From: a virus
IMG/VR virus record: IMGVR_UViG_3300045999_007492
Span: 1 to 20,841 of that record
DNA length: 20,841 nucleotides
Strand: one strand, 5' to 3'
Shown here: one piece after another, positions 1-5,376 of the stretch
Layout of the letters: every line of letters begins with the position of its first letter
Numbering within the stretch: the stretch's first letter is position 1
The notes under the pieces: model-generated
Told to the model about the DNA's origin: nothing
Database searches by the model: none
What the model saw: only the letters and a program-made list of their open reading frames with translations
Made by a program: the position numbers and the translations under genes

Positions 1-26
1 AAAAAAATTAGAACACGGAGATAGAA

Positions 27-148
27 ATGACAGTCAAAACAAGTGATGAGATACTTTCGGTGTCTACCAGTTGGACGACATCGAGGAGTTCTTGTGCCGC
101 GTGGCAGAAGATTTAGAGACCTGGTACAAAAGGATTGATAATGAATAA
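27..148 (+). pseudogene. Small ORF with an apparent frame break, upstream of thyX
   Basis: An ATG at 27 has a good Shine-Dalgarno (GGAG at 17-20, 6-nt spacing) but its frame stops after 29 codons at 114-116. From position 50 a different frame (-1 relative to the ATG) stays open and reads like ordinary protein, including YQLDDIEEFLCRVAEDLETW and ending KRIDNE. It stops with TAA at 146-148, overlapping the thyX ATG at 141 in the usual phage style of coupled genes. A single-base loss between about 50 and 64 would explain both halves, giving a native protein of about 40 residues. Seen: the two frames and the overlap. Inferred: that they belong together. It could be a real mutation, a sequencing error or an unrecognised recoding event; no slippery heptamer is visible. 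Function unknown. Confidence 0.4.
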
Positions 149-977
149 GACCTTCACTAAAGGCGGCATGCCTTTCAAGGCGGATCTGATCGCGGACTCT
201 ACCTCTTTTGGGGCGCGGATCTCCACCTTTGCGCTTACCTACCCGCGCTTCATTCATGCGCAGATGATGACCCATCGCATGCTCTCGCGAAACGCTCAGT
301 CGAGCCGCGCCATGCCGGTCAACAAGATGCTGCAGGAACCCCCGGTCATCCCGACTGACCTGCGGTACAATCAAAAGGGGATGCAGCCTGCGGAGTCCCT
401 CACACCGGAGGATACGGACAAGGCTGTTGCCGTGCTGAGGGAACTGCACGACCAGACCATGGCTGCGGTCAGCAAGCTCAATAAGATCGGCGTCCACAAG
501 CAATGGGCCAACCGCTATCTCGAGCCCTTTCGAACCATCACGGCTATCTACACTGGCACTGATGATGCCTGGCAGGCTTTCTTCGCACTACGCGCGCACC
601 CGGACGCGCAGGAGGAGATATGCTGGCTCGCGCAGGCTATCAAAGAACTTTACGATGCTTCGACGCCTGAAGAAACGTCATTGCATATGCCGTTCGTAAC
701 GGAGCAGGAGAAGCAGGAACTGCCTGTCAAGATTCAGTTCCAGGTATCCTCCGCTCGCTCGGCCCGCGTGAGCTATCTCACGTTCGAGGGAACGCGCGAT
801 GTGGAGAAAGATAAAGAACTGCATGACCGTTTGAGCAAAGCAGATCCTCCGCATTTGTCACCATTGGAGCACTGCGCAGTATCCGACTATGGACGCAGCG
901 CCAATTACAACGGCTGGCGGTCTTATCGCAATATGGTCGAACGGGGATTTTCACACTTCGAAGCACTTTTGCCTTGA
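141..977 (+). CDS. thyX: Flavin-dependent thymidylate synthase, phage circularly permuted form
   Basis: ThyX makes dTMP from dUMP using methylene-tetrahydrofolate, FAD and NADPH, supplying thymidine for phage DNA synthesis. The 278-residue product carries the ThyX signature at 44-56, THRMLSRNAQSSR, which fits RHRxxSxNxxSxR except that the first Arg is Thr. NRYLEPFRTI (124-133) and LRAHPDAQEEI (150-160) correspond to the dUMP and flavin-binding helix of cellular ThyX. The elements that normally lie N-terminal of the RHR motif appear at the C-terminus instead: ARSARVSY (205-212), EKDKELHDRL (222-231), HLSPLEHC (238-245) and NGWRSYRN (257-264). This matches a phage ThyX family I recognise. Start: ATG 141 preceded by AAAAGG (7-nt spacing) is preferred over the in-frame TTG at 135. 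Not an operonic neighbour of other nucleotide genes within this window. Confidence 0.9.
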   Translation: MNKTFTKGGMPFKADLIADSTSFGARISTFALTYPRFIHAQMMTHRMLSRNAQSSRAMPVNKMLQEPPVIPTDLRYNQKGMQPAESLTPEDTDKAVAVLRELHDQTMAAVSKLNKIGVHKQWANRYLEPFRTITAIYTGTDDAWQAFFALRAHPDAQEEICWLAQAIKELYDASTPEETSLHMPFVTEQEKQELPVKIQFQVSSARSARVSYLTFEGTRDVEKDKELHDRLSKADPPHLSPLEHCAVSDYGRSANYNGWRSYRNMVERGFSHFEALLP

Positions 978-1006
978 TCAAATCTCAATTTTCCGACATA
1001 CTGTCG
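974..1006 (+). promoter_or_regulatory. Possible weak promoter with a palindrome over the -10
   Basis: TTGATC (974-979) and CATACT (997-1002) are separated by 17 bp, each matching 4 of 6 sigma-70 consensus bases. The perfect inverted repeat CGACA-TAC-TGTCG (994-1006) covers the -10 element, which would suit a repressor operator. It sits in the only gap between thyX and the next gene. Both parts are weak individually. Confidence 0.25.
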
Positions 1007-1020
1007 ACAAGGAGGCCATC

Positions 1021-1416
1021 ATGGCTTTGATTACACACCAGCACGCAAAAGACTTGTTCATCAAGGTTCTTGACCAGTTCGACAAGGAACGAGAGGCGCT
1101 TGATCTCGTTGACCGCGTCCGTCGAGAAAGCACCAACATTCTGGGTGCCGCAGTCAAGCAACTCAAGGGCATCTACTTCGCAACGGACGAGGGCGTGGTC
1201 TTCATCGCGCGCGTCAAGGGAAACTCGGTCAACATCCGACGTGCCTCTAACCGCACGCTTGAGCGCCTGCGCCGAGAGCCAGGGATGCTGGTGGATGTCC
1301 GCACGGTAGCCAAGGGCCGCAACCTTGAGCCTATCCCTATGCGAGGGGAGGTCGATACGTCTCAGTGGTTCCCGACCATCAAGCACGAGGCTGGTGGCGA
1401 GGACGAGGAAGAATAA
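1021..1416 (+). CDS. Hypothetical protein, 131 residues, charged
   Basis: The start is set by a strong Shine-Dalgarno AAGGAGG (1010-1016) five bases before ATG 1021; the frame is open further upstream, but that extension would overlap thyX. The product starts MALITHQHAKDLFIKVLDQF. It has a mostly helical, charged N-terminal half (KEREALDLVDRVRRES, about residues 22-37). A beta-like segment follows with GIYFATDEGVVFIARVKG (about 49-66), then a basic stretch NIRRASNRTLERLRREPG and a very acidic tail GGEDEEE. No catalytic motif, signal peptide or membrane segment is visible and I do not recognise the family. Its stop overlaps the next start (TAATG at 1414-1418), so the two are probably translated together. 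The acidic tail after a basic core could suit a small nucleic-acid-associated protein, but this is a guess. Confidence 0.8.
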   Translation: MALITHQHAKDLFIKVLDQFDKEREALDLVDRVRRESTNILGAAVKQLKGIYFATDEGVVFIARVKGNSVNIRRASNRTLERLRREPGMLVDVRTVAKGRNLEPIPMRGEVDTSQWFPTIKHEAGGEDEEE

Positions 1417-2141
1417 TGGACGCGGACGCCTACTTGGAGGCTATGCTTGAGGAAGATAAGGTGCGCCCTCTCCCCGGCCATCTTATCGGCCTCAAGCATA
1501 CCAAGAACAAGCACATCGACCTTGAAGGCTATGGACAGATAGCCGTCAGCCAGCAGACCGCCAGCGGCCTTGTCGTAGTCTCCAACGACACGAGAGAGGC
1601 GGAGAACTACAAAGCACTGCTGGTCACTATCCTTGTCTTGGGGGACGAGCCCGACAAGTGGAATACTCGTTGGTTTGACAAGAAAAAAGACTGGAAGACC
1701 ACCTTTGCAGAGCAGCGCATCGATGTCGGAACGACTGTAGCCATTCGAGCAGTCTCGGGCGTAGACCAAGTCAAAGGCAGCAAGTTCATCCAGCTTCGCT
1801 ACGACGAGGTGAGTGCCATTGGACAAGCAGAAGACGCGACCGACGTCCCCGACATGCTGCCCGCACCGGGCTGGGTGCTGGTGCAGCTTGATACGTCGGA
1901 GCATAAAAATAAAGCGGGGCTTCACATCTATGCAGGGCTTCAGCAGGTGCTAGACCAAGGGCAGATGTCCTATGGGACTATCATCGGCCTGCCTAGGGGC
2001 TACCCCTTCGATGATCTGCATGTGGGCGATACTATCTGCTTCCCTACGCATACGGGCGCGGGGGCGACGGAGTTCGTCGAATTCGAAGAGGGTCTTCGTT
2101 GCTTGCCCATTGACGACATCCTAGGAGTCGTCGATGCTTGA
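1416..2141 (+). CDS. Tandem GroES-like co-chaperonin, candidate
   Basis: The 241-residue product looks like two GroES (Cpn10) domains in one chain. The C-terminal copy (about 147-241) is the clearer: LPAPGWVLVQLD, then a mobile-loop-like EHKNKAGLHIYAG (162-174), SYGTIIGLPRG (185-195), LHVGDTICFPTHTGAGATEF (201-220) and LPIDDILGVVD at the end. These follow the GroES order of first strand, mobile loop with a Gly-Ile/Val-Leu tip, xGxVxxxG, VGDxVxF and DIxAVV. The N-terminal copy (about 19-137) is diverged: LPGHLIGLKH, GLVVVSND, KALLVTILVLGD, VGTTVAIRAVSG and IQLRYDEVSAIG. Known precedent: T4 gp31 replaces GroES for capsid folding, and chloroplast Cpn20 is a tandem GroES. ATG 1416 overlaps the previous stop. 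Role in folding capsid proteins with host GroEL is inference. Confidence 0.6.
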   Translation: MDADAYLEAMLEEDKVRPLPGHLIGLKHTKNKHIDLEGYGQIAVSQQTASGLVVVSNDTREAENYKALLVTILVLGDEPDKWNTRWFDKKKDWKTTFAEQRIDVGTTVAIRAVSGVDQVKGSKFIQLRYDEVSAIGQAEDATDVPDMLPAPGWVLVQLDTSEHKNKAGLHIYAGLQQVLDQGQMSYGTIIGLPRGYPFDDLHVGDTICFPTHTGAGATEFVEFEEGLRCLPIDDILGVVDA

Positions 2142-2229
2142 GTGGATTATCGGAACCACTATAGGCCTTGCAATGGTCTTCATCGCATTGTCGGCATGGG
2201 TTATCTTTGGGGACCCGTTTAAGAAGTGA
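2134..2229 (+). CDS. 31-residue single-span membrane miniprotein
   Basis: A short ORF beginning inside the end of the GroES-like gene (ATG 2134; that gene stops at 2141). It has a well-placed AGGAG at 2123-2127 with 6-nt spacing and stops at TGA 2227-2229. The peptide is MLEWIIGTTIGLAMVFIALS followed by AWVIFGDPFKK: one uninterrupted hydrophobic helix of about 22 residues with a dilysine C-terminus. The positive end suggests N-out/C-in topology. It is too short for ordinary gene callers, but the ribosome site, the overlap with both neighbours and the membrane-like composition support it. Phage proteins of this shape include holin-associated, superinfection-exclusion or membrane-anchoring peptides; nothing here identifies which. 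No lysis genes are nearby in the window. Confidence 0.6.
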   Translation: MLEWIIGTTIGLAMVFIALSAWVIFGDPFKK

Positions 2230-2240
2230 GGCGAGGTTCT

Positions 2241-3080
2241 ATGTTCGGGGTAGGATTCAAGCCCAATATCAAACGAGAAGAGCTACGCACCGTTCTTGAG
2301 CGTTGCATCCTCAACCCTGATAAGGCTTGGATCCCCATCTCTCCTGCTCCTCGTGTCGCGTCTTCGGTAGCAGATATCCCCCGCTGGAATCGAGGCTTTC
2401 CTCGCATTTCGGACGATACGAAGCTACCGGCGCGACACGAGGTAGAGGAACTGTGTGACGCCTATTTCCGCATGGGTTTCTGGGACTTCGCGTTTGTGAT
2501 AGTCACCTACGCCTATACCGGAGAGATGCGCATGCGCGAGCTTGATAGACTCATCTGGGAAGGGCTCCCAGGAGTCTCTAGGCTTTGGATCGTGCGCGAG
2601 GACATGGCTATCCCCCTTCCCAAGACAGGGCCGATAAGACGGGCGGCAGAGACATGGTGGGCGCTATCTGGCGGCTATAGCAATCACTTGCGAAAGTGTA
2701 TGCCCATCTATGAGAGCGAGTTCCTAGAGCACTTCCGCTCGCTCAATTCCCCCATCTTGCTGTCCTTGCCTTTCGAGTCGGACGACCCCGACTATGTATT
2801 GTCTCGGCTATGCAAGGCTATAGGTAATGAACTAGCCTATCCACTGAAGCCTTCGCTATCGCTGTCTTCAGGCGTGGACTTCTCCGAGACTCAGATAAAA
2901 GGCCCCATTCGGTTCTACAAGGACATCCCGATCGACTGGTCGCCTTTCGACAACGAGGTCGAGAGCATCAAGAAGACCCCGTGGGGCCTTAACTGGTTGG
3001 AAGCTGCCAAGGATACCATTCCAGCACGGATTTACCGGCGGGCTCACAATTTCCGACTGCATCGATTCGAGAAACTTTGA
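2241..3080 (+). CDS. Hypothetical protein, 279 residues
   Basis: I do not recognise this family. ATG 2241 is chosen because GAGG (2233-2236) precedes it; an in-frame GTG at 2226 would add five residues and has no ribosome site. The product starts MFGVGFKPNIKREELRTVLE. A Trp/Pro-rich N-terminal part includes DKAWIPISPAPRV, followed by a helical middle (ARHEVEELCDAYFRMGFWDF) and a charged C-terminus rich in Arg and His (RIYRRAHNFRLHRFEKL). No signal peptide is evident. A TGEMRMRELDRLIWEGL segment faintly recalls tyrosine-recombinase box I but has an extra residue and no convincing partner motifs. Its 3' end overlaps the reverse-strand gene at 2989-3339 tail to tail by 92 bp. It lies between the chaperonin-like gene and the terminase operon, where small packaging or host-takeover genes are common. 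Confidence 0.75.
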   Translation: MFGVGFKPNIKREELRTVLERCILNPDKAWIPISPAPRVASSVADIPRWNRGFPRISDDTKLPARHEVEELCDAYFRMGFWDFAFVIVTYAYTGEMRMRELDRLIWEGLPGVSRLWIVREDMAIPLPKTGPIRRAAETWWALSGGYSNHLRKCMPIYESEFLEHFRSLNSPILLSLPFESDDPDYVLSRLCKAIGNELAYPLKPSLSLSSGVDFSETQIKGPIRFYKDIPIDWSPFDNEVESIKKTPWGLNWLEAAKDTIPARIYRRAHNFRLHRFEKL

Positions 3081-3339
3081 GTTTCTGCGCGTCTGAGAGA
3101 TTCTTGCTGACGAAACGACGGTGAGCGGAGAGGCAGCAGTTGGGGGTGAGTTCGATATCCTCCACCAAATCGATAGGACCGCAAGTCCATATCTTGCCAT
3201 CTCTAGGGCGGTATACACGCAGTCCAAGCATCCCCAATACTTCGCCGGGAGGACAAGGCATCTCGGCATTGTAGGCGATGGAGTTGTTGGTCGTAAGGAG
3301 CCACTCGACCTTTCTGACAGCGTCGTCGACTTCAGTCAT
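2989..3339 (-). CDS. Hypothetical protein on the reverse strand, 116 residues
   Basis: The only reverse-strand ORF I accept. It fills 3081-3339, where no forward ORF looks coding, and reads as plausible protein: MTEVDDAVRKVEWLLTTNNS at the start, then PPGEVLGMLGLRVYRPRDGK and IDLVEDIELTPNCCL. Codon use resembles the forward genes. A promoter candidate (TTGCAT-17 bp-TAGAAT with extended TG) ends 9 nt before the ATG, with a close AAGGA between. The last 30 or so residues overlap the convergent 2241-3080 gene by 92 bp and look less natural, so the functional part may be the first 85 residues. Family unknown; four Cys (residues 29, 53, 69, 70) precede one in the overlap. Its divergent position next to the packaging operon would suit a regulator, but no helix-turn-helix is evident. 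Confidence 0.55.
   Translation of the reverse strand: MTEVDDAVRKVEWLLTTNNSIAYNAEMPCPPGEVLGMLGLRVYRPRDGKIWTCGPIDLVEDIELTPNCCLSAHRRFVSKNLSDAQKLKVSRIDAVGNCEPAGKSVLEWYPWQLPTS
3070..3086. terminator. Hairpin at convergent gene ends (weak)
   Basis: Perfect 7-bp inverted repeat AGAAACT-TTG-AGTTTCT that includes the stop codon of the 2241-3080 gene and lies inside the 3' end of the opposing reverse gene. Being symmetric it could act on both strands, but the stem is AT-rich and no T-run follows on either strand, so termination is uncertain. Confidence 0.25.
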
Positions 3340-3344
3340 GGTCC

Positions 3345-3377
3345 TTGCATTCTATCAAGTTTTATGGGATAATGCAA
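3345..3377. promoter_or_regulatory. Interlocked divergent promoters on a 7-bp inverted repeat
   Basis: The 33-bp interval begins with TTGCATT and ends with AATGCAA. Forward: TTGCAT (3345-3350), 17 bp, GATAAT (3368-3373), with extended TGG before the -10. Reverse: TTGCAT (3377-3372), 17 bp, TAGAAT (3354-3349), with extended TGA. Each -35 overlaps or abuts the opposite -10, so only one polymerase could bind at a time. The forward start site would fall near 3380, exactly at the terminase small-subunit ATG, implying a leaderless or near-leaderless mRNA; the reverse start site would lie about 3 nt before its ATG. The -35 matches are only 3 of 6 but the symmetry is exact. Confidence 0.5.
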
Positions 3378-3379
3378 GC

Positions 3380-3895
3380 ATGGCCTCTAGGTGGGAAAAC
3401 AATCTTCCGGCAGCGATTCAACTTCTTCTTGACGTCAAGGACGAGGAACTAGGCGATTTCGCAGAGACCATTCGCAGTCAGACAGTCATCTCTCGCCTAG
3501 CATACAAGCGGGCCGTTGAGGCAGTCGCGCAGTCCGAGTATAGCTCGGCAGAGATTGTCGAGATGGGGGATACAACCGATGGTCCTAGCAACATTAGTGT
3601 TCTTCGCGATCGGGATATCACTTCCCGGTTGGAGATGGCCACAAAGGCGAACAAGGCCCTCGTGGATGTTAAAGCTGCCCGACTAGAGGCCCTTGAAAAG
3701 TTCAAAGAGAAGGCTCTCGATCAGCCCAAACCAGCAAACATCGTCTTCCATCGTACAGAGACGAGCCCCTCGCTGCTTGTGCGCAGGCTGCTCATTCTCG
3801 GGCGTACTGAGGAGGCTAAGACGGTGGCTCGGGACAACAAGTTGGACTGGGCGCAGTTCGAGCAGCATCGCTCAGTAGAGAGTGTCGAATCATGA
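3380..3895 (+). CDS. Terminase small subunit, candidate
   Basis: The 171-residue product begins MASRWENNLPAAIQLLLDVK and lies directly before the large terminase, overlapping it by ATGA (3892-3895), the usual position of the DNA-recognition subunit that selects phage DNA for packaging. Sequence similarity is not recognisable to me. It is mostly helical: AETIRSQTVISRLAYKRAVE in the first third, then a long charged helix (RLEMATKANKALVDVKAARL, ALEKFKEKAL) of the kind that forms the oligomer core of small terminases. The C-terminus SLLVRRLLILGRTEEAKTVA may contact the large subunit. ATG 3380 has no Shine-Dalgarno but sits six bases after the GATAAT -10 element, the arrangement of leaderless genes. 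An upstream in-frame ATG at 3338 is possible but would place the promoter inside the gene. Function is from position only. Confidence 0.55.
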   Translation: MASRWENNLPAAIQLLLDVKDEELGDFAETIRSQTVISRLAYKRAVEAVAQSEYSSAEIVEMGDTTDGPSNISVLRDRDITSRLEMATKANKALVDVKAARLEALEKFKEKALDQPKPANIVFHRTETSPSLLVRRLLILGRTEEAKTVARDNKLDWAQFEQHRSVESVES

Positions 3896-5373
3896 TTGAG
3901 CCCGACGAGCAGAGCAGTAGCTCTGAGCAAGAGGACGATATCGCGGGGGATTGGGGCGACATCAATGACCTGCTCGTGTGGCCCTGCCAAGAAGATTTCA
4001 TCTTCTCCGATTCCCCTAAAGCGGGGCTCTTTACAGGGGCCGGATACGGAAAGAGCAATGTGCTGATTCAAGCAGCCCTCAAACAGGCGGTAGAGCAAGA
4101 TGGATGGTGGAATCGGAGCCTAGACTGGAAGAGTAACCCCCTAAAGATCCTGATGGGGGCTCCTCATAATCGATACCTCGTCACACGCCTCATCCCAGGC
4201 TTCAATGGGCAGGTTGATGACTTCGAGCGACGCATCGGCAGAACCATCACCAAACGAACGGGTCGTAAGGGGGATGGATGGTTCACAAGTGCGAGCGAGC
4301 GACGACGGGAGATGGAGAACGGCACAACGTTCTACTTCTATGGACTGCATGAATCAGGAAACGCCGTCGCCATGGACTCCATCGGATTGTACATCGATGA
4401 GGTCACCATGCTCCGAAACCAAGACATTTGGCAACGTGCGCAGAATCGTTGCCGCGACCCGCGAGCAAATACACAACGCATTCGAGTAGTTGGGACTCCT
4501 GAGAAGGGGCATTTCATCTACGACGACTTCTATGACAACGATATTGTGAAGCCGGGCTGCGAGGTCTTTACGGCCTCTAGCCTGACGAACCCGCTTCTCA
4601 CCGATCAATTCTTTCAGACGATGGCTTCGGCGTCTGATTTCTACATCGACATGCAGGTTATGGGACAATGGGTTAAAGGCGCTTCCGGTCAGCGATTTGC
4701 GCGTTCTTTCGACGAAGACGTGCATCTACAGCCTATGAGTATCCCACCAAACCATCCTGGGGCGCGGTTCGATATCGGCTGGGATCCTGGATACGCCAGT
4801 GGACAGATCGTCATCATGTACTACAGCGAGAAGCGCAAGATTTGGTACGTCGTAGACGAGATCGTTATCCAGGGCTTCGGCACACAGTCCGCTTGTGAGA
4901 TGTTGAAGAATAAGGGGTACGGTGCGCATAACATACGACGCATTTTCATGGACCCGAAAGACGCTACAAAGCACAAGTCAAACGGGCCGCAAACAGATGA
5001 AAGCATTGTGCATAAGATGCTGGGCGTTCGCCCACGGGTGGCCTCGGTCCCCGGTCGAAATGCGATGCTTCGAACTCGTCTTGATGCTCTTGATGAGATG
5101 CTCAAAAATAATCGTGTAATCATCAACAGCACGCTAAAGCCAAAGAACACGCGCTCGCGCGGATTGGTCAACGCAATCAAGAACTTCTCTCTCCAGAAAT
5201 CTCGAAGCGATGAAGGCCGCGAACTAGATCGCCCTACATCGGAAACAGTGCAAGAGTGGAAGCACTCTATCGATGCGATACATTATGTGCTCATGAACTA
5301 CGAGCATGACGTCTATCGCAAGGTAACTCGAAACGACCCCGACAAAGTGGTCCATCGTCGAAAAGAGAGGTAA
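3892..5373 (+). CDS. terL: Terminase large subunit (DNA packaging ATPase and nuclease)
   Basis: The 493-residue protein drives DNA translocation into the procapsid and cuts the concatemer. The ATPase domain has Walker A GAGYGKS (49-55) with Lys54 and Ser55, Walker B IGLYIDE (164-170) with Asp169 and Glu170, and coupling motif VVGTP (199-203). The RNase H-like nuclease domain has its three acidic positions: Asp294 in FDIGWDPGY, Asp354 in IFMDPKD and Asp461 in HSIDAIHY. Length is normal for the family and both domains appear intact. The first 20 residues are Ser/Glu/Asp-rich and likely disordered. It is followed by the portal gene only 3 bp after its stop, the standard packaging order. Packaging type (cos or pac) cannot be told from the sequence. 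Confidence 0.93.
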   Translation: MIEPDEQSSSSEQEDDIAGDWGDINDLLVWPCQEDFIFSDSPKAGLFTGAGYGKSNVLIQAALKQAVEQDGWWNRSLDWKSNPLKILMGAPHNRYLVTRLIPGFNGQVDDFERRIGRTITKRTGRKGDGWFTSASERRREMENGTTFYFYGLHESGNAVAMDSIGLYIDEVTMLRNQDIWQRAQNRCRDPRANTQRIRVVGTPEKGHFIYDDFYDNDIVKPGCEVFTASSLTNPLLTDQFFQTMASASDFYIDMQVMGQWVKGASGQRFARSFDEDVHLQPMSIPPNHPGARFDIGWDPGYASGQIVIMYYSEKRKIWYVVDEIVIQGFGTQSACEMLKNKGYGAHNIRRIFMDPKDATKHKSNGPQTDESIVHKMLGVRPRVASVPGRNAMLRTRLDALDEMLKNNRVIINSTLKPKNTRSRGLVNAIKNFSLQKSRSDEGRELDRPTSETVQEWKHSIDAIHYVLMNYEHDVYRKVTRNDPDKVVHRRKER

Positions 5374-5376
5374 CTA

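Noticed and set aside
889-1020. Upstream in-frame extension of the 1021-1416 gene, starting at 889.
   Set aside because: It would overlap thyX by 89 bp, reads as low-quality sequence, and has no ribosome site, whereas ATG 1021 has AAGGAGG at ideal distance.
2241-3080. TGEMRMRELDRLIWEGL looks like tyrosine-recombinase box I, suggesting an integrase.
   Set aside because: The motif has an extra residue between TG and R, the only HxxR-like segment (NHLRK) follows far too soon, and no catalytic Tyr region is convincing. Kept as hypothetical.
2868-3269. A second reverse-strand ORF of 133 codons in the same region.
   Set aside because: It overlaps the forward gene for over 200 bp, has odd composition, and the 2989-3339 frame fits the promoter and codon use better.
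3121-3372. Forward ORF of 83 codons in the gap before the terminase operon.
   Set aside because: It is antisense to the better reverse-strand ORF, lacks a ribosome site and reads as a shadow frame.
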